Origin: Deltaproteobacteria bacterium
GTDB taxonomy: Bacteria > Desulfobacterota > GWC2-55-46 > S146-70
Assembly (NCBI GenBank): GCA_015492395.1
Contig: WGFD01000300.1
Location: 1 to 9,664, forward strand
Direction: 5' to 3'
DNA: 9,664 nt
The position numbers were made by a program, and so were the translations under genes. Shown here piece after piece: positions 1-6,857 of the stretch (the first letter of the stretch is position 1; every line of letters starts with the position of its first letter). Under the pieces are notes generated by a model, which saw only the letters and a list, made by a program, of their open reading frames with translations, ran no database searches and had not been told where the DNA came from.

Positions 1-705
1 AACTAGAGGTAGGTATATCTGGAAGGCCGCATGGTGGTCATTTTGGAATTTTACCTCCATGACTCCGTCATGGTTATTGATGATTGACGAGGATAGTGCT
101 ATACCGAGGCTTTCTTTATTGAGAATCTCTTCTTTGCTTTGCTCCGCTCTGTGGCTGCTTTCGATGGATATCTTTACATGCTTATCGGGAGGAAGCGGTA
201 AAGGGGTTCTTCCGCCGAAGGCCGCTTTCTCCATGGTGATCTTTACTTCTCCATCCGGCTGTGAAACCTTCATGGCGTAGAGGAGAAGGGTATGTATGAC
301 GTACCTAATCTGTATTTCGTCACCCTTGATACTGTTGCTTCCATCCGGAATCTCCAGGTTAAGATGGATATCCGAGTCCTCAAGGAGGGCGCCTGATATA
401 TTCTTCAGGATTTCAGGGAGGGATATAATGGCCTTAAGTGGTGGGCTCCCCTTGAAGAAGGTTGAAATCTGTTCTGTAAGCCCCTTTGCTCTGAGGACCG
501 CCTTTTCTATCTCCCTCAACTTGTTTACTATCCCCTCATCGAACTCCCGGGATAGCAATATCATATTCACATTGCCCAGTACGGTTGTGAGGATGTTGTT
601 GAATTCGTTTGCGATGACTGAGGAGAGTTTCTCTATAGTATCCCTGGTATCGATACCTGGGATGCCGCCTCTGTCTTTAGCAGTCTCTTCTTTTCTCTCT
701 ACCAT
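1..705 (-). CDS. Degenerate histidine-kinase-like protein (pseudokinase), partial, runs off the left edge
   Basis: The minus strand is open from ATG 705 to base 1, giving at least 235 residues. The layout is that of an NtrB-type sensor kinase core without a sensor domain: a dimerisation helix pair at about residues 22-75, then an ATPase-like domain ending in FQIYLPL, the usual end of a HATPase_c domain. The catalytic residues are replaced. The HDFNN phosphoacceptor motif reads NEFNN with Asn33 for His. The N-box Asn is Tyr143. The DxGxG box reads SSHRA. The GTGLGL box reads KESLGI, and the F-box segment between them is missing. The long intact frame argues against a dead gene. I infer a non-catalytic binding, scaffold or regulatory role. 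A C-terminal domain, for example a receiver, could lie outside the window. The ATG has no clear ribosome site; GTG 762 is a less likely in-frame alternative. Confidence 0.72.
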   Translation of the reverse strand, partial: MVERKEETAKDRGGIPGIDTRDTIEKLSSVIANEFNNILTTVLGNVNMILLSREFDEGIVNKLREIEKAVLRAKGLTEQISTFFKGSPPLKAIISLPEILKNISGALLEDSDIHLNLEIPDGSNSIKGDEIQIRYVIHTLLLYAMKVSQPDGEVKITMEKAAFGGRTPLPLPPDKHVKISIESSHRAEQSKEEILNKESLGIALSSSIINNHDGVMEVKFQNDHHAAFQIYLPLV

Positions 706-735
706 GAAATAGGTATACGTTAAAGGAAGTCTGCA

Positions 736-753
736 AGGGTAAGTAGGGTAAGT
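736..753. repeat. Tandem 9-bp direct repeat in the leader of the kinase-like gene
   Basis: AGGGTAAGT occurs twice back to back (736-744 and 745-753, plus-strand reading). It lies between the predicted transcription start near 767 and ATG 705. It could be an operator for a repressor or a leader element, or simply chance; no binding protein can be named from the sequence. Confidence 0.45.
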
Positions 754-773
754 TCTGTACACACCATCAGTTC

Positions 774-802
774 AGTATAGTCCAAAGTAGAGGAACGGAC
801 AA
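774..802 (-). promoter_or_regulatory. Predicted sigma-70-type promoter of the kinase-like gene
   Basis: Read on the minus strand, TTGTCC (802-797) and TATACT (779-774) are separated by exactly 17 bases. The -10 box matches the consensus at 5 of 6 positions and the -35 box at 4 of 6. Transcription would begin near 767, leaving a leader of about 60 bases before ATG 705. This is a prediction by eye. Confidence 0.5.
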
Positions 803-996
803 CACTTTTTTGTTATTCATATGGCGGATAAAGGGGTGGAAAGGGACAGCGAGCGTATTTCTATATGGTAATTCTCAGCGCGGTTTTGACCATACCTGCC
901 GGTACCGCAACGGCATTCTTGGTGCAGGATAGAGCCTGAGTGGTGATGGGATGCGGCTTGTCGAAGTCATGAAGAATGCCGCAGCTCATAGCGACC

Positions 997-1025
997 TTTA
1001 CAATCAGCCCACTCGGGGTTATAAT
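997..1025 (+). promoter_or_regulatory. Predicted sigma-70-type promoter of the lipoprotein gene
   Basis: TTTACA (997-1002) and a perfect TATAAT (1020-1025) are separated by 17 bases. Transcription would start near 1032, about 15 bases before ATG 1047. The position excludes ATG 951 as the main start, because that codon would not be on this transcript. Confidence 0.65.
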
Positions 1026-1046
1026 AGTGATGAAACTGGAGGGTGT

Positions 1047-1502
1047 ATGCTTGCTGTTAATACGGTGAAGAGGGTATTGGTACTACTGTGCTGTGGTGCT
1101 ATGTTTACGGGCTGTGGAACCATGTCGCTCGCCTTGCCCATTGCGATACCGCTGGTTGTCAGCGGTGCAGGTGGAGGGGTGGCTTACAGTATCACGAATA
1201 TTGCCTACAAGACCTGCAGTTTTTCTCTGAAGGAGGTGGAAGCGGCGGCCCACGAGGCATTGAAGAAGATGGGGATAGAGGAAGGTGAGAGGACGGAAGG
1301 AGAGGATGTGGTAAGTATCTCCGGAACCACTAAGAACCGGGATATATACATTGAACTTGAGCGAATTACAGATTCGACCACGAGAATCAAGGTCGATGCC
1401 AAGAGGACGTTTCTCCTGAAAGACAAGGCGACGGCCACTGAGATAATCGTACAGACCGAGAGGTTTCTCGAAGACCGTATGCAGTCCAATAACCGTCTTT
1501 GA
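1047..1502 (+). CDS. DUF3568-type lipoprotein
   Basis: This codes for a small predicted exported lipoprotein of 151 residues. ATG 1047 is chosen over the in-frame ATG 951 because GGAGGG (1038-1043) lies just before it and the promoter is at 997-1025. The N-terminus has a Lys-Arg pair, a hydrophobic stretch (VLVLLCCGAMF) and the lipobox-like FTGC, so the mature protein would begin with a lipid-modified Cys at about residue 22. A Gly/Ala-rich hydrophobic segment (AIPLVVSGAGGGVAY) follows. After it comes an alpha/beta domain that starts with a helix (VEAAAHEALKKMGI) and continues with alternating strands, the pattern of DUF3568 proteins. The function of that family is unknown to me. The -3 residue Phe is not ideal for a lipobox. 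The gene stands alone between the divergent promoter region and the rpoD leader. Confidence 0.75.
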   Translation: MLAVNTVKRVLVLLCCGAMFTGCGTMSLALPIAIPLVVSGAGGGVAYSITNIAYKTCSFSLKEVEAAAHEALKKMGIEEGERTEGEDVVSISGTTKNRDIYIELERITDSTTRIKVDAKRTFLLKDKATATEIIVQTERFLEDRMQSNNRL

Positions 1503-1805
1503 TGAGAGAAGGGTGGTAGCGGTGGACTCTTCACCAATCCTCTTCGTGCTCCGCGATTTTGTAAGACCATTCTATACCTCCAGTCCTATATCTACATGCC
1601 CATTTTTGCGGGAAGTTGGCGATTCCAGTAAAGAAATCTCTTGAAATGACGATATACTGCTTGACCGGGAGCATACACTTTATTTAAGAGTAGGGCCGGG
1701 AACGATCTATCCTGTACGGCCGGATACCTCTCCCACCAAAGGAGGCCTATACTGATTAACCGAATAGGACATCTCTAAATTGGCTTGACGGGAGCAGGCG
1801 AGTTA

Positions 1806-1834
1806 TTGACTTTTGTTGAAAAGTACAGTATACT
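1806..1834 (+). promoter_or_regulatory. Predicted sigma-70-type promoter of rpoD
   Basis: TTGACT (1806-1811) and TATACT (1829-1834) are separated by exactly 17 bases, each matching the consensus at 5 of 6 positions. The start point would be near 1841, giving a leader of about 34 bases. The gene is thus likely expressed constitutively by the sigma factor it encodes. Confidence 0.75.
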
Positions 1835-1861
1835 CCCAAATTAACGTTTCTTGTAGTTTAC

Positions 1862-1866
1862 GAGGT
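1862..1866 (+). promoter_or_regulatory. Ribosome binding site of rpoD
   Basis: GAGGT lies 8 bases before ATG 1875, which fixes that codon as the start. Confidence 0.7.
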
Positions 1867-1874
1867 ACCGGTAA

Positions 1875-3374
1875 ATGACTAAAGATAAAGAAAACAGCAA
1901 GATACAAAAGATCCTTGACGTTGGCAAGGAGAGAGGGTTCCTTACTTACGACGAGATAAATGACGCCCTGCCGCAGGAAGGGTTTTCTGTCGATGAAATG
2001 GACAACCTACTGGAGACATTGGGTGAACTTGGTGTGGACGTGGTGGACTCTCCGGCGGATGTGAATGCGGAAGAGGAAGAGGAGGTCATTGCTAAGAAGG
2101 CGGTCTTGGAGGTTGAAAGGGTTGAAGACCCCGTACGCATATATATGCGTGAGATGGGGTCGGTGTCGCTCCTTAAGAGGGAAGACGAGGTGGTTCTGGC
2201 CAAGGAGATGGAGACGGCGCGGTCAGAGCTTAAGAGGCTTACACTCAGCAGTCCTTTTGCATCGAGGGAGATCCTGCGGTTTGTGGAGAGAATAAAGGAT
2301 GGCAGCGTATCCATAAGAGATCTTGTTGAGGAGCCTGATGAGTCGGTCCCATTGGATGAGGATTACACTCAAGCTATGATCACTACGTTGGAACGCTTGA
2401 AACGGAGAAAACGGGAGGGTGCGTACCGGTTGCTGAGAACGCTGAACCTGAACTACAATACCATAGATCTTATAGCCGCGAAGATAATATATCTGGATAG
2501 GTTGATAGAGGCCCAGGAGAGAAAGCGGGGTACCAAGAAGGCGGAGAGGGCAAAGAAGAGGATAGAGAGGGTGATGGGGCATCTTGGTATGACCAGAAGC
2601 GAGCTGAGGGAGATGGCCAAGGCCATAAAGGTTCACGACTTTCACATGCGGGAGGCCAAACATAAGCTTATTGAGGCCAATCTCAGGCTTGTCGTGAGTA
2701 TTGCAAAGAAGTATGTCAATCTCGGATTGAAGTTCTCCGATCTTATTCAGGAAGGTAATATAGGGCTTATGAAGGCCGTGGACAAATTCGATTACAAGAA
2801 GGGGTATAAGTTTTCCACCTACGCCACATGGTGGATAAGACAGGCCATAACCAGGGCTATTGCGGACCACGGCAGGACCATAAGGATCCCCGTACATATG
2901 ATTGAGACCATCAACAGGCTTCTCCAGACAAGCAGGCAGCTCTTAAAGGAGCTTGGGAGGGAGCCCTATCCTGAAGAGATTGCGGAAAAGATGGATATCC
3001 CTGTCTCGAAGGTGAGGCGTATCTTGAGGCTTATGAAGCAGACGCTTTCTCTCGAGACCCCCATAGGTGACGACGAAGAGAGTTCGCTGGGGGACTTCAT
3101 TGAGGATGAAAAGTCTCCTTCACCCTCCGAGACGGCCATTGAGAGAGACCTGGCCGACCAGACCAGGAGAGTGCTCTTGACCCTTACACCCAGGGAGGAG
3201 AAGGTACTCCGAATGAGGTTTGGAATAGGTGAAAAGCAGGACTATACCTTGGAAGAGGTGGGGAAGGTCCTTGGTGTGACCAGGGAGAGGGTCCGGCAGA
3301 TAGAGGCGAAGGCGATAAGGCGTCTGAGACACCCGACCAGGGTCAAGTTGCTGAAGGGATTCAGCGAAGAGTAA
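1875..3374 (+). CDS. rpoD: RNA polymerase primary sigma factor (sigma-70/RpoD)
   Basis: The 499-residue protein is the housekeeping sigma factor that directs core RNA polymerase to -10/-35 promoters. Region 1.1 spans about residues 8-60 and is followed by an acidic linker (EEEEEV). Region 1.2 is at about 83-113 ([12 protein letters not shown]). The non-conserved region is fairly short (about 114-257). Regions 2.1-2.4 begin near residue 258 and contain the hallmarks [31 protein letters not shown] and [11 protein letters not shown]. Region 3 follows. Region 4.2 near 457-487 holds the -35-binding helix-turn-helix ([21 protein letters not shown]). The region 1.1 domain and the exact region 2 motifs separate it from alternative sigma factors. 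It is not next to dnaG, the common partner in many bacteria, and has its own strong promoter. It converges on yggU. Confidence 0.97.
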   Translation: MTKDKENSKIQKILDVGKERGFLTYDEINDALPQEGFSVDEMDNLLETLGELGVDVVDSPADVNAEEEEEVIAKKAVLEVERVEDPVRIYMREMGSVSLLKREDEVVLAKEMETARSELKRLTLSSPFASREILRFVERIKDGSVSIRDLVEEPDESVPLDEDYTQAMITTLERLKRRKREGAYRLLRTLNLNYNTIDLIAAKIIYLDRLIEAQERKRGTKKAERAKKRIERVMGHLGMTRSELREMAKAIKVHDFHMREAKHKLIEANLRLVVSIAKKYVNLGLKFSDLIQEGNIGLMKAVDKFDYKKGYKFSTYATWWIRQAITRAIADHGRTIRIPVHMIETINRLLQTSRQLLKELGREPYPEEIAEKMDIPVSKVRRILRLMKQTLSLETPIGDDEESSLGDFIEDEKSPSPSETAIERDLADQTRRVLLTLTPREEKVLRMRFGIGEKQDYTLEEVGKVLGVTRERVRQIEAKAIRRLRHPTRVKLLKGFSEE

Positions 3375-3424
3375 GCCCTGTCCGGCAGCAGGACCCCTAC
3401 CGTCTCCTTATCTCCCTTCACGGA
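3375..3424. other. Short convergent junction between rpoD and yggU
   Basis: Only 50 bases separate the two stop codons. A weak stem (GTCC, 7-base loop, GGAC, near 3380-3395) has only 4 base pairs and no T-run on either strand. No intrinsic terminator can be supported, so transcripts from both sides may overlap or end by another mechanism. Confidence 0.4.
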
Positions 3425-3760
3425 TCAGCATATAATACCCTTGAATATCGACTCCACCCGTGCTTCGTGTATTGACGTGAGGCGTACCTTCTTCAACCTG
3501 GAGCGGTGCCCTTCTATGAGTTCCAGGGAGCCCATGCTCACACCGAGCTCTTTGGAGAGGAGTTCGATGCATCTCTTGTTCGCCTTTCCATCCACCGGTG
3601 GCGCGGTCAGCCGCATCTTCAGTGCCCCCCCATGTATCCCGCATATCTCGTCCTTCGACGCCCGCGGCTGTACGTAGACCTTTATGTAGATGCAATTTTT
3701 GCTGACCTCCAAAAAGGGGAGACTAGGTGTGTATGAACTTGAGCTTGTCGTCTGCCTCAT
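3425..3760 (-). CDS. yggU: UPF0235/DUF167 family protein YggU
   Basis: This is a small protein of the YggU/DUF167 family, whose biochemical role is not established. The diagnostic core is present: VYVQPRASKDEI, LKMRLTAPPVDGKANKRC, then a helix (ELLSKELGVSM) and a strand ending in KKVRLT. It is the last gene of the operon. Its start is uncertain. ATG 3760 and the adjacent GTG 3763 lie inside the end of divIVA, have no good ribosome site, and give an untypical Ser/Thr-rich extension. TTG 3712 would give a family-like N-terminus (LEVSKNCIYI) but also lacks an upstream site. A strong GGAGGT at 3710-3705 has no standard in-frame start at normal distance behind it. Family assignment is firm; the start is not. 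Confidence 0.85.
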   Translation of the reverse strand: MRQTTSSSSYTPSLPFLEVSKNCIYIKVYVQPRASKDEICGIHGGALKMRLTAPPVDGKANKRCIELLSKELGVSMGSLELIEGHRSRLKKVRLTSIHEARVESIFKGIIC

Positions 3761-4220
3761 CACCCTTTTCAGACTCGTTCTCTTCCAGCGTAAGCAGGTT
3801 GCCGTGGTACTCCAGGATAGATTTGATGGAGTTTTGGATCTCCAGCCGTTGCTTCTTTAGCTCGTATATCTCACTCTGGATATGCACGACACGTTTGTGA
3901 GCGTTTCTCGTAAGTTCTTCCGCCTGAATATTGGCGTCAGATATGATAAGCTCCGCCTCCTTCCTGGCAGTCTCCTTGAGGTCCCCTCCCATCTTTTGGG
4001 CCGATGTTATCGCTTCCTTCAGGATCTCCTCACGGGCCTCGTGTGAAGAGAGGCGCCTCTCCAGGTCTCTAACCTGTTCCTCAAGGCGGTTGACCTGTTT
4101 TATCGCCTCCTCGAGGGTGGCCGCCGCCAGTTCCTTGAAGGCGTTAACCTCACTTACGCTGTAACCCATTGGTTTCTTCTTGAATAGATGTTCCCTGATA
4201 TCCATTGGTGTAAGCTTCAT
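3723..4220 (-). CDS. divIVA: DivIVA-domain protein
   Basis: The 165-residue protein is a DivIVA-like coiled-coil scaffold; family members bind curved membrane at poles and division sites and recruit partners. The N-terminal domain has the family pattern: LTPMDIREHLF, a Lys cluster (KKK), then GYSVSEVNAF. A long heptad-rich coiled coil spans about residues 25-145, and the acidic tail (NESEKGDEADD) ends the protein. ATG 4220 is chosen because GGAGG lies 6 bases upstream; TTG 4226 would sit directly against that site. The gene begins 2 bases after the yggT stop, so coupling is likely. The partner recruited here cannot be told from the sequence. The neighbouring membrane proteins YggT and SpoIIM are candidates by context only. 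Confidence 0.88.
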   Translation of the reverse strand: MKLTPMDIREHLFKKKPMGYSVSEVNAFKELAAATLEEAIKQVNRLEEQVRDLERRLSSHEAREEILKEAITSAQKMGGDLKETARKEAELIISDANIQAEELTRNAHKRVVHIQSEIYELKKQRLEIQNSIKSILEYHGNLLTLEENESEKGDEADDKLKFIHT

Positions 4221-4222
4221 CT

Positions 4223-4528
4223 TCAACCTCCCATACGCATTTTGAACGCCAGATCGCTTAGTGTCCTCACCAGAAAGGTCTGTAGAAATATTATAACAAA
4301 TATCACTATGATGGGTGAGATGTCAAGTCCTCCCATATGGGGGAGCCGTTTCCTTACCTGATAGAGTACAGGTTCCGTTATCTGATAGAGGAACCTGACT
4401 ATCGGATTATAAGGATCGGGATTTACCCAGGATAAGAGCGCCCTGATTATTATTATCCACATATAGATGTGGAGCACAACATTAAGGATCTGCGATAGAG
4501 CCTCCAGCAGGTTCGCAAGCATAAACAT
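4223..4528 (-). CDS. yggT: YggT family integral membrane protein
   Basis: The 101-residue protein belongs to the YggT/YlmG family, small inner-membrane proteins linked in some bacteria and plastids to envelope organisation or division; the precise activity is unknown. Two hydrophobic segments are visible, residues about 9-33 and 68-90. Between them is the family signature RALLSWVNPDPYNPIVRFL, then ITEPVL and the LPHMGGLDISPI stretch. ATG 4528 has GGAG 6 bases upstream. The gene lies 15 bases after proC and 2 bases before divIVA. The length is normal for the family. Confidence 0.93.
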   Translation of the reverse strand: MFMLANLLEALSQILNVVLHIYMWIIIIRALLSWVNPDPYNPIVRFLYQITEPVLYQVRKRLPHMGGLDISPIIVIFVIIFLQTFLVRTLSDLAFKMRMGG

Positions 4529-4543
4529 CGGTTTCTCCTTTTA

Positions 4544-5386
4544 TTACCTTGAGAGTTCTCTTGCCCTCTTAGACGCCCCTTCAACGGCCTTGTCGATGGC
4601 CGTCCTTAATCCGTGTTCCTCCAGTATCGCGAGGCCGGCTATTGTAGTACCGCCCGGAGATGTAACCATCTCCTTAAGGTCGCCAAGGGGGCGTCTACTC
4701 TCTCTTGCAAGCCTTGCCGCACCGAGGACGGTCTGTATGGAGAGTTTTCTCGCATCTTCTCTCGACAGTCCGCCCTTGACGCCTGCATCCGTCAACGCCT
4801 CAATGACCAGGAAAATATAAGCTGGGCCGCTGCCGCTCAGGCCTGTGACGACATCCATCAACACCTCACTTTCAATCTCCACTACACTTCCCACTGCACC
4901 AAAGATCGCCGTTGCAAACGCCCTGTGGGGGTCGGAGATGTCCCCTCCTGCATAGAGACCGGTGGCCCCTTCCAGCGCCAGTGCCGGCGTGTTGGGCATG
5001 GCCCTTACAATCGAGGCGGGGTGTGGTATGATGTCTCTGATATAGTCGGTCGTAACCCCGGCGGCGACGGATATAAGCAGCTTCTCCCTATTTATATCTC
5101 CGGCGACCTCCTCAAGGGCACTCCTAAGGTCCTTGGGCTTCACGCAGAGGATGACTATATCGGCCAGCCTTACGATCTCCAGGTTCTCATTGAAGATCTT
5201 GACATTATAGGTTTCGGCGATGAAGAGCAACCTCTCCTTATGTCTATCGGCCACGATAATCTTGGCCGGAGAGACCTTCTTCGATGCGATAAGCCCCTTT
5301 ATCAACGCCTCGCCCAGGTTTCCGCTGCCTATAAATCCTATAGTCTTCCCTTTCAGTATATCCTTATCCATAGCCATAGGTATCAC
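4544..5386 (-). CDS. proC: Pyrroline-5-carboxylate reductase
   Basis: ProC catalyses the last step of proline synthesis, reducing 1-pyrroline-5-carboxylate to L-proline with NAD(P)H in the cytosol. The 280-residue protein has the Rossmann motif GFIGSGNLGEAL at about residues 17-28, the MPNTPALALEGATGLYAG segment in the middle, and the full P5CR signature near the C-terminus (GLSGSGPAY, then EMVTSPGGTTIAGL). GTG 5386 is taken as the start because it overlaps the yggS stop as GTGA, a typical coupling arrangement. ATG 5377 and ATG 5371 are alternatives without better ribosome sites. Nothing suggests damage. Confidence 0.96.
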   Translation of the reverse strand: MIPMAMDKDILKGKTIGFIGSGNLGEALIKGLIASKKVSPAKIIVADRHKERLLFIAETYNVKIFNENLEIVRLADIVILCVKPKDLRSALEEVAGDINREKLLISVAAGVTTDYIRDIIPHPASIVRAMPNTPALALEGATGLYAGGDISDPHRAFATAIFGAVGSVVEIESEVLMDVVTGLSGSGPAYIFLVIEALTDAGVKGGLSREDARKLSIQTVLGAARLARESRRPLGDLKEMVTSPGGTTIAGLAILEEHGLRTAIDKAVEGASKRARELSR

Positions 5387-6075
5387 TGCTTCTTTCTTTC
5401 GCCGAATATGGCCGTGCCGATTCTAATTATGGTCGCGCCTTCTTCTATTGCAACCTCGAAGTCATTCGACATGCCCATCGAGAGTTCATTGAGCGGGATC
5501 TTTGTCAAGTGCTGTCTGTTTATCTCCTCTGCAAGCCTCCTGAGGCTGGTGTAGTACGGTTTAGAGAGGCGCGGATCGCCGAAGGCGGGGGGAATGGTCA
5601 TAAACCCCTTCAGATTAAGGTTTTCCAGATCCACAATCCTTGCGACTAGATCTATGGCGCCCTTTCTGTCAACGCCGTACTTACTCTTCTCTCCGGATAG
5701 GTTCACCTGCAGGAGAATGTCAAGCGGTCCTTCCGCCCTCTTACTCAACTCCTTCGCGAGTGAGTACGAATCCACGGTCTGGATCATCTTGAACAGTCCG
5801 ACAGCCTGCTTCACCTTATTCTTCTGCAGATGCCCGGTGAAGTGCCATGACACCGAACTGCGTTTGATCTTGTCTATCTTTTCTTGCGCCTCCTGCACAT
5901 AGTTCTCTCCGAAGGTCCTGAGTCCTGCGGAGATGGCCTGTTTTATCAACTTGACTTCGACACCCTTAGTTATCGCGACCAGAGACACCTCTTTAAGTGC
6001 CCTTCCCGATCTCCTGACCGCCTTATAGATCTTTTCATTTATAACTTCCAGATTCTCCGCTACTGTTGAAGCCAT
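5383..6075 (-). CDS. yggS: YggS/PLPBP family pyridoxal-phosphate homeostasis protein
   Basis: The 230-residue protein is a single-domain PLP-binding TIM-barrel protein that in characterised relatives buffers pyridoxal phosphate and affects amino-acid pools, with no catalytic activity known. The PLP-binding Lys is K37 in VAITKGV. Family motifs FGENYVQEAQEK, WHFTGHLQKNKVK and LSMGMSNDFEVAIEEGAT follow in order. ATG 6075 is preferred because GGAAGGGG lies just upstream and the protein then has the family length. An in-frame start at 6120 would add 15 untypical residues overlapping the spoIIM-like gene. Its stop overlaps the proC start by 4 bases, the classic pairing behind the old name of the human relative, PROSC. 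Confidence 0.95.
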   Translation of the reverse strand: MASTVAENLEVINEKIYKAVRRSGRALKEVSLVAITKGVEVKLIKQAISAGLRTFGENYVQEAQEKIDKIKRSSVSWHFTGHLQKNKVKQAVGLFKMIQTVDSYSLAKELSKRAEGPLDILLQVNLSGEKSKYGVDRKGAIDLVARIVDLENLNLKGFMTIPPAFGDPRLSKPYYTSLRRLAEEINRQHLTKIPLNELSMGMSNDFEVAIEEGATIIRIGTAIFGERKKQ

Positions 6076-6103
6076 CGCCCCTTCCTTTCTGTTAAAAAAA
6101 CCT

Positions 6104-6850
6104 TTATAGCATATCCACATTGCCCGGCAAAGTCAACTTTTCGGTTACAGCCCCTATATAGTGCAGCCATCCGATCTCCCATATGGCCCCCAGGAAGAGT
6201 AATATAACGACGACGAAGTAGAGCCACAAGGCCTCTTCGACGGATATCCTGAATGATTCCTTTCTCGTCGTTACGCCTTTCCTGGAGGGGAAGATGATGG
6301 AGAGGCCTATGTTGATCCCAGCCGCGGCGGCGAAGACGTATGCCCCGAATTCAAGTAGGAAGGTGCCGTAAAATGCGAATGTGATGGCGGGGCCGGAGAG
6401 GAGCCCGTAAAAGATTATACCCATCGTCAAGGCCCTCATTACCGTGATAATGTAGGGAAAGAAGAATACCAGTCCGGGGGCCGTGGTCGTCAGGAATGCG
6501 CCTACCAGGAGATTGAAGATGAATGTATAGATGATCTTTGGGATAATATACGGTGAAAGGACCCCGGTGAGCGGTTTGATATATATCAGGTCTGGCAGAC
6601 TCTTCAGCGCCTCTTCACGGAAGGCCATGACGCCGGCAAGCTGCTCGCTGACCATCCATCGGCCGAAAAAGAAGAATACCACGTTTACGATGGCCAGGAA
6701 TATGAGGAGGTTCCGGTGAACCTGGACCACCGCGGCAACCTTTCTATATATTGATTCTATTCCGGCTCTTTCCATAGCGCTATATACTAACCCTATCTTT
6801 ACATCCAGGTCAATACAGGATCTTGAAAAAGACATAATCCTTTCAGCCAT
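6104..6850 (-). CDS. Stage II sporulation protein M (SpoIIM/DUF95) family membrane protein
   Basis: The 248-residue integral membrane protein begins with a soluble segment of about 45 residues. It then has about five hydrophobic segments, near residues 48-66, 102-122, 124-150, 153-187 and 208-226. The stretch GTFLLEFGAYVFAAAAGINIGL matches the conserved core of the SpoIIM/DUF95 family. In Bacillus, SpoIIM belongs to the peptidoglycan-remodelling complex of engulfment. The family is widespread in bacteria that do not sporulate, where its role is unclear. No other sporulation gene is visible. ATG 6850 starts 7 bases after the transporter gene, and AAGGG next to that stop may serve as ribosome site. 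Adjacency to divIVA and yggT two to four genes away suggests an envelope role, by context only. Confidence 0.82.
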   Translation of the reverse strand: MAERIMSFSRSCIDLDVKIGLVYSAMERAGIESIYRKVAAVVQVHRNLLIFLAIVNVVFFFFGRWMVSEQLAGVMAFREEALKSLPDLIYIKPLTGVLSPYIIPKIIYTFIFNLLVGAFLTTTAPGLVFFFPYIITVMRALTMGIIFYGLLSGPAITFAFYGTFLLEFGAYVFAAAAGINIGLSIIFPSRKGVTTRKESFRISVEEALWLYFVVVILLFLGAIWEIGWLHYIGAVTEKLTLPGNVDML

Positions 6851-6857
6851 ATTACCC

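Larger units (their letters stand above)
706..1046. other. Divergent intergenic region with two opposing promoters
   Basis: This 341-base gap separates the minus-strand kinase-like gene from the plus-strand lipoprotein gene. It holds a promoter in each direction and the 9-bp tandem repeat. A 5-bp inverted repeat (CCTGC 895-899, GCAGG 924-928) is too weak to name. I see no gene: ATG 865 opens only a 24-codon frame without a ribosome site, and the in-frame codons from ATG 951 lie upstream of the better start at 1047. Confidence 0.5.
1503..1874. other. 372-base gap before rpoD; no gene seen
   Basis: Only the rpoD promoter at the far right is convincing. No stem followed by a T-run, the signature of an intrinsic terminator for the lipoprotein gene, is visible. 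A short inverted repeat (CCTAT 1746-1750, ATAGG 1764-1768) and two GGCCGG copies near 1694 and 1718 are too weak to interpret. Open frames here are short and lack ribosome sites. Confidence 0.45.

Noticed and set aside
59..712. Two plus-strand open frames at the left end
   Set aside because: Both are shadows of the minus-strand kinase-like gene, whose translation shows clear family layout.
865..939. 24-codon hydrophobic open frame between the divergent genes
   Set aside because: It is too short, has no ribosome site and resembles nothing I recognise.
951..1046. N-terminal extension of the lipoprotein gene from ATG 951
   Set aside because: It would place 32 untypical residues before the signal peptide and begins upstream of the predicted promoter; ATG 1047 has a proper ribosome site.
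2223..2897. 224-codon open frame antisense to rpoD
   Set aside because: It is antisense to conserved sigma regions; the product has no family features and no promoter or ribosome site was seen.
3379..3395. Possible terminator hairpin after rpoD
   Set aside because: The stem has only four base pairs and there is no T-run on either strand.
3408..3695. Open frame from TTG 3695 behind the GGAGGT site near yggU
   Set aside because: The product is low-complexity and unlike any family, while the overlapping yggU frame is clearly conserved.
4613..5554. 313-codon open frame on the plus strand opposite proC and yggS
   Set aside because: The opposite strand carries two unmistakable conserved proteins in that region. 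The plus-strand product shows no recognisable motif, and the frame crosses the junction of both genes.
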